Assembly (NCBI GenBank): GCA_001464895.1
Contig: LNEE01000015.1
Span: 48,236 to 112,235 of the forward strand
DNA: 64,000 bases
DNA from: Betaproteobacteria bacterium Ga0077532
GTDB taxonomy: Bacteria; Pseudomonadota; Gammaproteobacteria; Burkholderiales; Ga0077523
Reading direction: 5' to 3'
Below are positions 44,232-56,524 of the stretch, one piece after another. The notes beneath the pieces are model-generated. The model was not told the DNA's origin, did no database searches, and was given only the letters and a program-made list of their open reading frames with translations. Made by a program: the position numbers and the translations under genes. Numbering within the stretch: the first letter of the stretch is position 1; every line of letters begins with the position of its first letter.

Positions 44232-45022
44232 CCATGTCCGCAGACGCCGCACAGCGCGCCGCCCGCCTGCTCCTCGACACCTGGACGGCCGGTGGCCGGA
44301 TCGCCGCCCTCCCCGACGACTGCCGTCCGCACGACGATGCCGCGGGCTTCGCGATCCAGCAGTCCATCCTAGCGCTCGCCGGCGACCGCCGCGCCGGCTG
44401 GAAGATCGCCGCGACGAGCAAGGCCGGGCAGGCGCACATCGGCGTCGACGGCCCCCTGCCCGGCACGCTGCTGGCGAGCCGGTTCCGGGACGCGCCGACC
44501 ACCATTTCGCTGAAGGGCAACCAGATGCTCGTGGCCGAGGCGGAGTTCGCGTTCCGGATGGCGCGCACCCTGCCGCCGCGCACCGAACCGTACGGTGTCG
44601 CGGAAGTGCTCGATGCCGTCGGGACACTGCATCCCGCCATCGAGGTGCCCGACTCCCGCTACGACGACTTCGCGAAGGTCGGCGGCCCGCAGCTGCTTGC
44701 CGACAATGCCTGCGCATGCTGGTTCGCGCTCGGTACTGCGACGACCGCCGACTGGCGCAGCATCGATCTATCGAAGCATGGCGTGACAGCATTCGTCGAC
44801 GGTCGCGAAGTCGCACAGGGCACCGGCGCCAACGTGCTGGGCGATCCGCGGGAGGCCCTCACGTGGCTCGCGAACAAGCTCTCGTCGCTCGGCACGGCTC
44901 TCTCAGCGGGGCAGGTGGTGACGACCGGCACCTGCGTCGTTCCGGTGGCCGTCGCCCCGGGTGAAACCGTCGCGGCAGACTTCGGCGTCCTCGGACGCAT
45001 CGAAGTCCGCTTCGAGACCTGA
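44228..45022 (+). CDS. 2-oxopent-4-enoate hydratase / fumarylacetoacetate-hydrolase-type protein
   Basis: A 264-residue protein of the MhpD type. GWKIAATSKAGQAHIGVDGPLPGTLLASR opens the domain, EAEFAFRMARTLPPR carries the Glu-x-Glu metal pair (Glu103, Glu105), and HPAIEVPDSRYDDF and LADNACACWFALG follow to ETVAADFGVLGRIEVRF. The family hydrates 2-hydroxypenta-2,4-dienoate in meta-cleavage pathways or decarboxylates related acids. With the dehydrogenase upstream it may process a 2-keto acid, which is inference. The ATG overlaps the previous stop. The histidine kinase gene begins 18 bases after its stop, so the unit may continue. Confidence 0.86.
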   Translation: MTMSADAAQRAARLLLDTWTAGGRIAALPDDCRPHDDAAGFAIQQSILALAGDRRAGWKIAATSKAGQAHIGVDGPLPGTLLASRFRDAPTTISLKGNQMLVAEAEFAFRMARTLPPRTEPYGVAEVLDAVGTLHPAIEVPDSRYDDFAKVGGPQLLADNACACWFALGTATTADWRSIDLSKHGVTAFVDGREVAQGTGANVLGDPREALTWLANKLSSLGTALSAGQVVTTGTCVVPVAVAPGETVAADFGVLGRIEVRFET

Positions 45023-45039
45023 TCGGAAAGCCGGCGATC

Positions 45040-46542
45040 GTGAGCCAGGCGCGCATGCCCCGCTTCTCGGTGTACTACCCGCGCTCGTTCCTCAAGCTGA
45101 TCATCGTCGGCTTCATATTGGTCGCCCTCCCCCTCATCCTCGCCATCGGCAACAACGCGCTCTCGATCCACGAGATCGCCGCCCGGGGCCAGCGCACGGT
45201 GCATCAGGCGATGCAGGCAACCGAAGGCAGCCGCCTGCTGATGGAACAGCTGACCGTGATGGAACGCAGCGTCCGGCAGGCGGGTGCGCTCGGCGACAGC
45301 GCGCTCCTCGAAGCCTACGAACACGCGCGGACGCGGTTCCTAGAGGGCGCCGAGCGCATGGCAAGCCTGAGTCTCGACGCCGAACAGATGCGGCAGCTCG
45401 CGCTGCTCCGGCTGCGCGAGACCGAACTTCACCGGGAGATCGAGGCCGCCGCGTCGAACCCCGACCGTCTCGAGCGGCTCATGCCGAGCTTCCGCGCGCT
45501 CGAGACCGTCTCCGAGCAGCTCTCCGAACTGGGCAACGGGGTCGTCGAACGCGAGGTCGCCGCCCTGCAGACGATGGCCGAGGGCGTGCAGCGCTTCGTT
45601 TTCTGGCAGCTCGCGGCGCTGGTGCCGGTGGCACTGCTGCTCGTGATCGCCGCCATCATCCTGATCTCGCGCCCCATCGCGCAGATCGACGCCGCCATCC
45701 GTCGCATGGGTGAAGGGAATTTCGTGACGCGCGTCGAGGTGAGCGGGCCGGAGGATCTCCAGCGCCTGGGGCGTCAACTCGACTGGATGCGTCTGCGCCT
45801 CGTCGAGCTGGAGGACGAGAAGCGCCGGTTCCTCCACCACGTGTCGCACGAACTGAAAACGCCGCTCGCTGCGCTGAAGGAGGGCACGAGTCTGCTGGAC
45901 GAGCAGGTCGTCGGCACCCTCACGCCCGCGCAGAAGGAGATCGCCGCCATCCTCCGGCAGAACACGCAGCGCATGCAGGAACTGATCGAGGGCCTGCTCC
46001 ATTACCAGGAGGCCCAGTTCCGCCGGCCTGCTCTCGCGCCGATGCAGGTGGCCCTCCCTGCCCTCATCGCCGCCGTGCTCCGCCAGCACCGGCTGACGAT
46101 GGCGGCCAAGGGCATCCGTATCGCCGTCGACTGCCCGCCCGTCGAGGTGCACGGCGATCCCGAGAAGCTCGGTGCGGTCATGGGCAACCTGATTTCGAAT
46201 GCCATCAAGTTCTCGCCCCACGAAGGCCACGTGAAGATCACCGTGACCGAAACGGGTGGGCGCGTGCGCATCGTCGTCGCCGACGAAGGGCCCGGCATTC
46301 CCCTCGAGGAGCGGGGTCAGGTGTTCGAACCCTTCTTCCAGGGCAGCACCGCGCACGACGGCCCGGTGAAGGGGACCGGCCTCGGCCTGTCCATCGTGCA
46401 GGAGTTCGTCATCGCCCACGGTGGGCGCGTCGACGTGCTGCCCTCCGAGAAGGGCACGCACATCGCCGTCGAACTGCCGCGCGACGCCTTGAAGCCGGAC
46501 CCGAAGTCCGTGCCGAAACTGACGGCGAGGAAGGCCGCGTGA
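45040..46542 (+). CDS. qseE: Sensor histidine kinase of QseE/GlrK type
   Basis: A 500-residue kinase with two membrane helices (about 19-40 and 185-210) around a helical periplasmic sensor, and a HAMP domain (about 205-260, SRPIAQIDAAIRRMGEGNFVTRVE). HisKA has FLHHVSHELKTPLAALKEG (phospho-acceptor His in SHELK) and HATPase_c has NLISNAIKFSPHEGHVKI and GPGIPLEERGQVFEPF. Gene order with QseG-like and sigma54-dependent regulator genes identifies the QseE/GlrK system. It starts at GTG (45040). In enterobacteria this system controls small RNA and envelope-stress genes; here the target is unknown. Confidence 0.88.
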   Translation: MSQARMPRFSVYYPRSFLKLIIVGFILVALPLILAIGNNALSIHEIAARGQRTVHQAMQATEGSRLLMEQLTVMERSVRQAGALGDSALLEAYEHARTRFLEGAERMASLSLDAEQMRQLALLRLRETELHREIEAAASNPDRLERLMPSFRALETVSEQLSELGNGVVEREVAALQTMAEGVQRFVFWQLAALVPVALLLVIAAIILISRPIAQIDAAIRRMGEGNFVTRVEVSGPEDLQRLGRQLDWMRLRLVELEDEKRRFLHHVSHELKTPLAALKEGTSLLDEQVVGTLTPAQKEIAAILRQNTQRMQELIEGLLHYQEAQFRRPALAPMQVALPALIAAVLRQHRLTMAAKGIRIAVDCPPVEVHGDPEKLGAVMGNLISNAIKFSPHEGHVKITVTETGGRVRIVVADEGPGIPLEERGQVFEPFFQGSTAHDGPVKGTGLGLSIVQEFVIAHGGRVDVLPSEKGTHIAVELPRDALKPDPKSVPKLTARKAA

Positions 46543-47146
46543 GCCGGACACCAGAGCGCAGTTTCGCCAGCCGGCTTGCAGGAGGCCTTCTGCTCGCGTT
46601 TGCACTCGGCGCCTGCCGTTCACCGGCGCCGGTCACCGAACACGATGTCCTGCCCGTCGAGACGCCGAAGCCGGTCTCCAAGAAGCCTCCGCTGGAATGC
46701 ACGCCTGAAGTCATCGAGCTCGTCAGTGGCTCGGACGGGCTGCTTCAACAGCTCGCGTCCGTGCGGTCCAAGAACAGCGGTCAACTCAAGCAGGAATACG
46801 AGGACGCCAAGCGCGACTTCAGCGCCAACGGCGACGAGGCAGCGCGGCTGCGGTTCGCCGCCCTGCTCCTGATGCCCGGCACGCCCTTCCGCAACGAGGC
46901 CCAGGCAGCGCAACTGCTGGAACCCTACAGCCGCACCGACAACCGCGCACGCGCCGCGTATCGTGGGGTGGCGCAACTGCTCCTCAACCAGCTGGAGCAG
47001 GCCCGCCGACAGGATGCGACCGCGCAGGCCCAAGTGGCGAAACTGAAGGACGAACAGAAACGCACCGAGGAACTTCAGCGCAAGCTCGACGCGCTGAAGG
47101 ACGTCGAGCGCGCGATGATCCAAAAAGACCAGGGAGCCAAACCGAA

Positions 47147-47150
<4 letters not shown>
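46539..47150 (+). CDS. qseG: QseG-like lipoprotein of the QseE/QseF operon
   Basis: A 203-residue lipoprotein (LLAFALGAC, Cys26) with a helical mature domain, including YEDAKRDFSANGDEAARLRFAALLLMPGTPFRNEAQAAQLLEPY and a C-terminal coiled coil (about 150-195). Its position between the kinase and the sigma54-type regulator, overlapping both genes (GTGA and ATGA), is the qseG/yfhG place in QseEGF operons. In E. coli QseG is an outer-membrane lipoprotein that modulates QseE. Sequence identity cannot be judged here, so the assignment rests largely on context. Confidence 0.75.
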
Positions 47151-48499
<1,349 letters not shown>

Positions 48500-48534
48500 T
48501 CTTCAGCCACGATTGCTCATCGAAGGAATCCCGG

Positions 48535-48945
48535 ATGCCCGCTTCGATTCGACGCCTGCTCGCCGCATTTCTGGTGATCTCCACCGGCGCCCTGCCGATG
48601 TCCGGCACGGCAGGAGCGGCCATGGTTCCCACGGGGGAAGCAGCGGCCCTGGAGGTCCCAGAGGCCACAGAGGCCGCAACTGCCCGTGGGGCTCGCGCTC
48701 GCCTCACCGCAGCGCTCGCCCGCCCCGAGTTGTCCGCCCAGCTGGTCGGACTGGGCCTCGCGCCCGACGAGGCGGCCAGCCGCGTCGCCGCGTTGGACGA
48801 CACCACGGCCATCGAGGCCGCGACAGCTCTCGACCGCGTGCCCGCAGGTGCCGGTGGCTTCGGAATCGTCGTCTTCGTGTTCGCCGTCCTCATCCTCACC
48901 GATGTGATCGGCTTGACCCGGATCTTTCCCTTCACCCGCCGCTGA
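48535..48945 (+). CDS. PA2779-family protein (first copy)
   Basis: A 136-residue protein with an N-terminal signal or anchor (RRLLAAFLVISTGALPMSGTAGA), a short helical middle (ARARLTAALARPELSAQLVGLGLAPDEAASRVAALDD) and a C-terminal membrane helix (GFGIVVFVFAVLILTDVIGL). The layout and the ALTD-type ending with VIGLTRIFPF fit the PA2779 family, which is found beside PA2778-type cysteine peptidases. The function is unknown. It has a tandem paralogue at 48997. The PFT-like end (FTRR) suggests cytoplasmic positive charges. Confidence 0.82.
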   Translation: MPASIRRLLAAFLVISTGALPMSGTAGAAMVPTGEAAALEVPEATEAATARGARARLTAALARPELSAQLVGLGLAPDEAASRVAALDDTTAIEAATALDRVPAGAGGFGIVVFVFAVLILTDVIGLTRIFPFTRR

Positions 48946-48996
48946 CTGCAAAAGCGTGCGGGCTCGTTTCACATCACCGTCCCAGGAGACTCAGCC

Positions 48997-49419
48997 ATGT
49001 TCCAGTCCGTCAAGAAATTCGTCGCCATCACATTGATCGCCACCACGACCCATCTCGGATTCGTGGGTGCCGTGCAGGCCGCCATGGTCGAAACCGGCGC
49101 CGCCGCGCCCGCGACCGCGTCCCGCCAGGCCGCCGTCGAAGCGGCGCGCACGCGCCTCGCCACCTTTCTCGAACGCACCGACGTGACGGAGCGGCTGGGT
49201 GCCATGGGCATCCGCGCGGACGAAGCGCGGGCGCGGGCCGATGCGCTGTCCGACAACGAAGTGCTCGCCGCGTCGGATCGTCTCGAGCAGATGCCCGCGG
49301 GCGGCGACGCGCTCGGTGCGATCATCGGTGCGGCATTGCTGGTGTTCATCGTGCTGCTGATCACCGACATCCTTGGCCTGACCAAGGTGTTCTCGTTCAC
49401 CAAGCCGATGAAGCGCTGA
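48997..49419 (+). CDS. PA2779-family protein (second copy)
   Basis: A 140-residue paralogue of the preceding gene: N-terminal hydrophobic segment (FVAITLIATTTHLGFVGAVQAA), middle helix ARTRLATFLERTDVTERLGAMGIRADEARARADALSD, and C-terminal helix AIIGAALLVFIVLLITDILGLTKVFSF. The two share order, length and the ITDILGLTKVF/LTDVIGLTRIF ending. A good ribosome site (CAGGAGACTC) precedes the ATG. Its stop TGA overlaps a CTG that opens the PA2778 frame. Confidence 0.86.
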   Translation: MFQSVKKFVAITLIATTTHLGFVGAVQAAMVETGAAAPATASRQAAVEAARTRLATFLERTDVTERLGAMGIRADEARARADALSDNEVLAASDRLEQMPAGGDALGAIIGAALLVFIVLLITDILGLTKVFSFTKPMKR

Positions 49420-50399
49420 AACTCGATCTTCCAGCCGCGGCCCCCGCCACCGCCCGACTATCGGGCGGGCGGCTGGCGGCAGGCCTGGCGCTGTGCGCGC
49501 TGCTGGCACTCGCCGGCTGCGCTTCACCCCGCCTCGCGCGGGAGGCTGACCTGCCCCGCCAGGTCGAGTTGACCGACACCCCCTACTTTCCACAGACAGA
49601 GCATCACTGCGGCCCCGCCGCCCTCGCCACCGTGCTTGCGCGGGCAGGGATGACGGCGTCGCCCGAGGATCTCGCCTCCCGGGTGTACCTCCCGGCCCGC
49701 AAGGGCAGTCTGCCGCTCGACATGCTGGGCGGCGCGCGCCGGGAAGGCGCGGTGGCGGCAACGATCTCCCCCGACCTGGACACATTGCTCTCCACCGTCC
49801 GTGACGGGCATCCGGTCGTGGTACTCCAGAACCTGGGACTCTCGTGGTATCCGGTGTGGCACTACGCAGTGGTGGTCGGACACGACCTCGATCGCCGCGA
49901 GGTCGTGCTTCGATCGGGGACGACGAAGCGTGAGGTGCTCCCACTGCGCACGTTCGACCTCACATGGGCGCGCAGCGGCCGATGGGCGATGGTGGTGATC
50001 CAGCCCGGCACGTCCCCACCGTCCGGGGTCCCGCGCGACGCCTACGCCGAAGCGACCCTCGCGCTGGAGCGTCTGCGCCTGATGCGCGAGGCCTACGCCG
50101 CCTACTCGGCGGGCGTCGTCCGATGGCCGGACGATCTCCAGCTCGCCATCGGGGCGGGCAACACCGCGTATTCGCTCGGCGATCTCGCCGCGGCCGAGTC
50201 CGCATTGCGGAGCGCCGTCGCGCATCACCCTGCCGCAGACGCTGCGCTCAACAACCTCGCACACGTGCTGATGGAGCGTGGCGCGCTCGACGAAGCCGAG
50301 ACCACGGCGCTGCGCGCGGTTGCCGTCGGGGGCGCCCAGAAGGCGACGGCTGTCGGCACGCTCGACGAGATACGCAGCCGCCGCACCGCGCCGCGCTGA
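49416..50399 (+). CDS. PA2778-family C39-like cysteine peptidase with TPR domain, lipoprotein
   Basis: A 327-residue protein with a lipoprotein signal (ALLALAGC). The papain-like C39 domain has YFPQTEHHCGPAALATVLA (Cys65 nucleophile) and WYPVWHYAVVVGHD (His149), and TPR-like helices lie beyond 210 (AIGAGNTAYSLGDLAAAESALRSAV, ALNNLAHVLMERGALDEAETTALRAV). There is no ATG, GTG or TTG near the signal; the likely start is CTG at 49416, which overlaps the preceding stop (CTGA). It belongs to the PA2778/PA2779 pair, which is linked by context to export of a small protein. The substrate is unknown. Confidence 0.78.
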   Translation: MKLDLPAAAPATARLSGGRLAAGLALCALLALAGCASPRLAREADLPRQVELTDTPYFPQTEHHCGPAALATVLARAGMTASPEDLASRVYLPARKGSLPLDMLGGARREGAVAATISPDLDTLLSTVRDGHPVVVLQNLGLSWYPVWHYAVVVGHDLDRREVVLRSGTTKREVLPLRTFDLTWARSGRWAMVVIQPGTSPPSGVPRDAYAEATLALERLRLMREAYAAYSAGVVRWPDDLQLAIGAGNTAYSLGDLAAAESALRSAVAHHPAADAALNNLAHVLMERGALDEAETTALRAVAVGGAQKATAVGTLDEIRSRRTAPR

Positions 50400-50587
50400 G
50401 CCGCAATCCGGCACCCCGCTGCCTGCAGCCTGACCCACATCACGTATCGCCGCATTGCCTGGCAGACCTTGCGGTTCCAGCGTTCGACGGGTTCGTGAGG
50501 GCGCTACGGACGCGTGCTCTTCCACTCCGTCGCGACCGCGATCATGCTCCCGGCTTTCCGCCGTCCATCGGCGGGCCGGAGATCCCC

Positions 50588-50794
50588 ATGGAACCGAAAC
50601 GGAACACCCGGTGCCCGCTGTGCGGCGCGGACAACGCCTGCGTCCCGGCGCACACGGGCGAGTTCGGAACGCCCTGCTGGTGCTTCAGCGCCACCATCGA
50701 TCCGGCGGCGCTCGCGCAGGTGCCCGATGCACTGCGGGGCGAAGCCTGCCTGTGCGCTGCCTGCGCCGGGGTGGGTCCTCCGCGGACCGGGTAG
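50588..50794 (+). CDS. Cysteine-rich CWC family small protein
   Basis: A 68-residue protein whose pattern TRCPLCGADNACVPAH, PCWCF and CLCAACAG gives the Cys_rich_CWC family (eight cysteines counted across CPLC, C, CWC and CLCAAC). The cysteines probably bind one or two metal ions. The ATG has GGAG six bases upstream. It is followed by the convergent sensor kinase gene, 28 bases away. The role is unknown. Confidence 0.85.
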   Translation: MEPKRNTRCPLCGADNACVPAHTGEFGTPCWCFSATIDPAALAQVPDALRGEACLCAACAGVGPPRTG

Positions 50795-50822
50795 CGGTTC
50801 CCTCGGCCCAGATGGCTTGCCG

Positions 50823-53800
50823 TCAGGCGGCCGACGCGCCCGCGACGCCGTGACCGAAGTCGACCTCCGCCCGGTCGCACGGCAGCACCACCCGGAACAC
50901 GGCACCGCCGTCACGCGCGTTGTCGGCCCAGATCCTGCCGTTGTGCTGGTCCATGATCTCGCGACAGATCGCGAGCCCGAGACCGGTGCCACCGGCGCCC
51001 GAGCGCGTTGCGCTGCTCTGCACGAACTTGTCGAAGACGGCCTCGAGCTCCCCCTCGGGAATTCCGCTCCCCTCATCCGCCACGACGAGGAACGCGGCTG
51101 GCCTGGGCGGGGCACCCTCCCCGACCTCCGGGGAGGCCCAGTCGCCCAGCCCGACGCGAACATGCACGGCAAGCCCGGACGGCGTGAACTTCAGCGCGTT
51201 CGACAACAGATTGCGCACCACCTGCCCGACACGCGCCTGATCACACCAAGCCAGCACGGGAAGGGCGCCGTCTTCGACATCGACGGTCACACCTCGGTCC
51301 GCAGCGTAGGCAGCCAGTTCACCGACAATGGTGTCGACGATGCTGCGCAGGTCATGATGGCCGAACTCGTATTGCATGCGACCTGCCTCCAGCTTCGCGA
51401 GGTCGAGAAGATTGTTGAGCAGTGAGAGCAGCCGACCGCCGCTCTGCGAAATGCGCTGGAAGTAGCTGAGCAGCTTCGGCCCGTCGATTTCGGCCGTCGC
51501 GCTGCGCGCCTCGCCGAGACGCGAGAACGACAGGATCGCGTGCATGGGGGTGCGGAGCTCGTGGGACATGTTCGCGAGGAACTCGGACTTCGCCACGTTG
51601 GCAGCCTCCGCCACGTCCCGCGCTTGGCTCAGTTCGGCCGTCCTCGCCTGGACGAGTCCCTCCAGCGCGGCACGGTCCCGTTCCAGCACGCGCTCGGCCT
51701 CCTTGCGCTCTTCGATGTCGAAGAGGCATCCGATCAGATGCCGGGATCCGTCGTCCAGCGTCACGCACACCTTCCGCTTCAGCATCCAGCGCTCGGTCCC
51801 ATCCGCCTGTACCACGGGCATCTCGCTGGAGAACGACGTGCCGGTCTTCAGCACCGCCTGGTCCTCATCCCACGCCCGCTGCGCATAGGCGGCCGGGAAC
51901 ACGTCGAAGTCGGTCAGCCCCAGACAATCAGCCGGTGTGCGTCCGAGGAGTCGCGCGGCGTCGGCGTTGATCCGGCTGAATCGGCACTGGTCGTCCTTCA
52001 CGAAGACCGCGTAGGGCAGCGCATCGACGATCGCGTCGAGGAACTGGCGTGTGAGCTCCACGTCCCGGGAAGCGCGCTTCCATTCCGTCGCGTCGAATGC
52101 CGCGCAGACGAGGTATCGGCTGCCGCCGGGCATCTGCACGGCGACCTTCGACTTGACGAGCCATTCCGACGTCGCGTCAGCCCTGAGCGATGCATGATCG
52201 TACGTCTCGATCTTCCCGGAGGAGAGCGCCCGGGCATCCTGGCCGTCCAGCATCGCCGCCTTGTCGGGCGGATAGATGTCGCGATTGGTCCGACCGATCA
52301 CGGCATCGCGATCGAGCCCCGCCATCCGGCAGAACGCATCGTTCGCGACCAGCCAGCGACCGGCGGCATCCTTGACGTAGACGCCTTGCGGAAGCCCGTT
52401 GATCAGCGCATCGAGGAATTCGGTCTGCTGTTCCAGCGCCTGTGCAAGCGCGCGGCGATCGTGGATATCCACCGCGAGCCCGAGGAAACCGCGATCGGCG
52501 GCACCGTCGCGGCGCGAGGCTTCCCCCTGCAATGACATCCAGCGATAGATGCCATCGTGGCGGCGAAGGCGGATCTCGCCGGTGAACGGCTCCCCACGCG
52601 CCAGTGCCTGCGCGAAGATCTCGGATAGTCCAGGCATGTCCTCAGGATGGACGAACGTCTCCCAGGCAGGCGGCACCCCGCCGATCGGCGACACACCGGC
52701 GTAGTCGGACCATGTCCGGTTGAGGAACGTGAGTTCCATGCGGGAATCCGCGGTCCAGATGATGAATGGCGCGGTATCGGCCAGTTCGCGGAAGCGGGAG
52801 CGGTAGCGGGCGGCCGCGCTTTCCAGGGTGGCGATGGTGGCGCGCTGCCGCCGCTGGGCCAGGAAGAGCAGTATGGAAAAGGCGCCTCCGATCACGCCAG
52901 CGCCGGTGAAGATCGTGGCCGCGTGCACCGTGCGCTCGCGCACCAGGAAGTCCGGGGGGGCTGTCACCTGCAACGTCCACGTGCCTCCGCCGTGCCGAAG
53001 TGGAAGGTCGATCGAGAGCCCGCGCCCATCGACGGCGTCATCGATCCTGCCCGCGTGGACGATTTCGGCACCGGGGATCTTCAGTCCGACGCCAAGAAGA
53101 GCCTCGGGTACGAGCAGCCCGTTGAGGATCTGCCTCAGCCGGATGGCCGTGACGACGACGCCGCGCACGCCGGGGTCGTCGGGCATTCCTGGCGCTGTGT
53201 GGTTCGGACGGAACACCGGCATGTAGGCGAGCACCGCCGGCTCGGTTTCACGGAGCCGCTCACCAGTTGTCCGGTTGATGATGTTGAGCGCGACCGGCGC
53301 ACTGAACACGAGATCGCGGGAGGCCAGAGCGCGCTCAAGGAGCGCTCGGCGGGATGGGTCGGCGAATGCATCGAAGCCGAGCGGTGCCCGGACGGTCGGG
53401 CGATAGCTGATGTCCCGGAGCATCTTCAGCGGGAACATGAGGGCGTGGTCGCCCTTCGGCCAGACCTCGTAGTCCGGGTGGACCGCCCTCCGCTCCGCGA
53501 GGAAGGCCGGCTTGTCCCGGGATTCCAGTCGCTGCATGTATCCGATGCCGCTCGCCCCGAGGTGGGTGACATCCCGCAGGCCGAGGCTGTCGATGTACCG
53601 GTTCCAATCGGGCTCCGGCAGATCGGGATGGATGGTGAGCAGACCTGCAGCGCCACGCATGCCGTGCTCCGTCGCCATGAGCCGCTCGTCGAGCTGGTGG
53701 GCGAACTGGGCGGCGCGGACCTGGAACTGCCGGGCGATGGCCCAGTCCTGCCGGGCACTCAGATACCACCACACGCCGCCCGCACCCGCGAGACAGAGGA

Positions 53801-53855
53801 TGACGGGGAGCAGCAGGAACAGGGGAAATGCCGCGGGATGCTGCCGGGCGGACAT
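50823..53855 (-). CDS. CHASE/PAS sensor histidine kinase
   Basis: A 1010-residue kinase. There are two membrane helices (about 11-32 and 300-325) around a periplasmic CHASE-like sensor (RDVTHLGASGIGYMQRLESRD), then three PAS domains (about 340-470, 475-600 and 605-720). HisKA has FLANMSHELRTPMHAILSF (His765) and HATPase_c has NLLSNALKFTPSG and GGTGLGLAICREIMDQH. No receiver domain is attached. It starts at ATG 53855; the frame stays open far upstream but is antisense to cbbR. It lies 119 bases downstream of cbbR on the same strand, so it might be co-transcribed with it. The partner regulator is not in the window. Confidence 0.9.
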   Translation of the reverse strand: MSARQHPAAFPLFLLLPVILCLAGAGGVWWYLSARQDWAIARQFQVRAAQFAHQLDERLMATEHGMRGAAGLLTIHPDLPEPDWNRYIDSLGLRDVTHLGASGIGYMQRLESRDKPAFLAERRAVHPDYEVWPKGDHALMFPLKMLRDISYRPTVRAPLGFDAFADPSRRALLERALASRDLVFSAPVALNIINRTTGERLRETEPAVLAYMPVFRPNHTAPGMPDDPGVRGVVVTAIRLRQILNGLLVPEALLGVGLKIPGAEIVHAGRIDDAVDGRGLSIDLPLRHGGGTWTLQVTAPPDFLVRERTVHAATIFTGAGVIGGAFSILLFLAQRRQRATIATLESAAARYRSRFRELADTAPFIIWTADSRMELTFLNRTWSDYAGVSPIGGVPPAWETFVHPEDMPGLSEIFAQALARGEPFTGEIRLRRHDGIYRWMSLQGEASRRDGAADRGFLGLAVDIHDRRALAQALEQQTEFLDALINGLPQGVYVKDAAGRWLVANDAFCRMAGLDRDAVIGRTNRDIYPPDKAAMLDGQDARALSSGKIETYDHASLRADATSEWLVKSKVAVQMPGGSRYLVCAAFDATEWKRASRDVELTRQFLDAIVDALPYAVFVKDDQCRFSRINADAARLLGRTPADCLGLTDFDVFPAAYAQRAWDEDQAVLKTGTSFSSEMPVVQADGTERWMLKRKVCVTLDDGSRHLIGCLFDIEERKEAERVLERDRAALEGLVQARTAELSQARDVAEAANVAKSEFLANMSHELRTPMHAILSFSRLGEARSATAEIDGPKLLSYFQRISQSGGRLLSLLNNLLDLAKLEAGRMQYEFGHHDLRSIVDTIVGELAAYAADRGVTVDVEDGALPVLAWCDQARVGQVVRNLLSNALKFTPSGLAVHVRVGLGDWASPEVGEGAPPRPAAFLVVADEGSGIPEGELEAVFDKFVQSSATRSGAGGTGLGLAICREIMDQHNGRIWADNARDGGAVFRVVLPCDRAEVDFGHGVAGASAA

Positions 53856-53974
53856 TGAAAGCCAGGGCTCCAGGACGGGAAGTCGACCACGGTGTGGGCA
53901 AGACACTTGACGGCGCCCGGCCGGACCACTGGAGTCCCGATCGGATAAAAAACCTGGACCACGTCGGGAGAGCC

Positions 53975-54907
53975 TCAGCCCACCGGTTGCCAGGCCCCGA
54001 ACTCGTTCGCGAGAAACCGCTCCCCCTGTTCGAGGACGAAATAGCGGAACGCCTCCGCCGCCGGCGACAGCAGCTTGGACAGCGTGTTGACCACGTACCA
54101 GCGCCGCACGACCGGCATGTCCTCGACGTCCGGCACCGCGATCAACTGCGATCGCAGTTCGAGACCGATCGTGTGGAGCGACAGGAAGCTCACGCCCATG
54201 TCCGCCATGACCGCCTGCTTGATGGTCTCGTTGCTCGCCATCTCCATCTCGATGCGCGGCTCGATGCCGTGCGCGCGAAGGTACTGCTCGAGCGCGGCGC
54301 GGGTTCCGGAGCCGGGTTCGCGGATGATCATCCCGTAGCCCGCCAGGGTGCGCGCGGAAGCCGACTCCATGCGGGTGAGCGGATGACCGGGGGCGGTCAC
54401 GATCACGTGTGGATGCGCGGCGAAAGGTTCGGCGCGGGTCGCGAGCTCCTGCGGCGGACGCCCCATCACGGCGAGGTCGACCTCGTTGCGCTTCATCTGC
54501 TCGACCAGTTGTTCGCGGTTGCCGACGGTGAGCCGCACCTCGATCCCCTGGTGTTCTTCCCGGAAGCTCGCGAGCAGCCGCGGCAGGAAGTACTTGGCCG
54601 TGCTGACCATGCCCAGGGTGAGGCGCCCGCTCTTCAGGCCGCGGAACTTCGCGACGGCATCCTCGGCATCCTTCAGCGTCGCAAGAATCCTCCGCGCGTA
54701 GACGAGGAAGTACTCGCCCGTGAGTGTCAGCACCACCCGGCGACCGTTGCGCTCGAAGAGGGGGAGCCCGACGTGCTGCTCGAGTTCCCGGATCTGCATC
54801 GACACGGCCGGCGGCGTGAGATGCAGCTCCTCCGCCGCCTTTCCGAAGCTCATGTGCTTCGCGGCGGAAGCGAAGACCCGGAGCTGCCGGATGGTCATGT
54901 TCTTCAT
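53975..54907 (-). CDS. cbbR: CbbR, LysR-type regulator of Calvin-cycle genes
   Basis: A 310-residue LysR-type regulator. The helix-turn-helix (residues about 4-62) has TIRQLRVFASAAKHMSFGKAAEELHLTPPAVSMQIRELE, and a long linker precedes the effector domain (GRLTLGMVSTAKYFLPRLLASF). LTVGNREQLVEQMKRNEVDLAVMGRPP is the CbbR-type phrase. Divergence from cbbL over 98 bases settles the assignment. CbbR senses RuBP or NADPH and activates cbb transcription. ATG 54907 with AAGG seven bases upstream is preferred over TTG 54913. Confidence 0.95.
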   Translation of the reverse strand: MKNMTIRQLRVFASAAKHMSFGKAAEELHLTPPAVSMQIRELEQHVGLPLFERNGRRVVLTLTGEYFLVYARRILATLKDAEDAVAKFRGLKSGRLTLGMVSTAKYFLPRLLASFREEHQGIEVRLTVGNREQLVEQMKRNEVDLAVMGRPPQELATRAEPFAAHPHVIVTAPGHPLTRMESASARTLAGYGMIIREPGSGTRAALEQYLRAHGIEPRIEMEMASNETIKQAVMADMGVSFLSLHTIGLELRSQLIAVPDVEDMPVVRRWYVVNTLSKLLSPAAEAFRYFVLEQGERFLANEFGAWQPVG

Positions 54908-56493
<1,586 letters not shown>

Positions 56494-56524
56494 GCGCCCG
56501 CGCCCACCCGGAGACGACACCACC

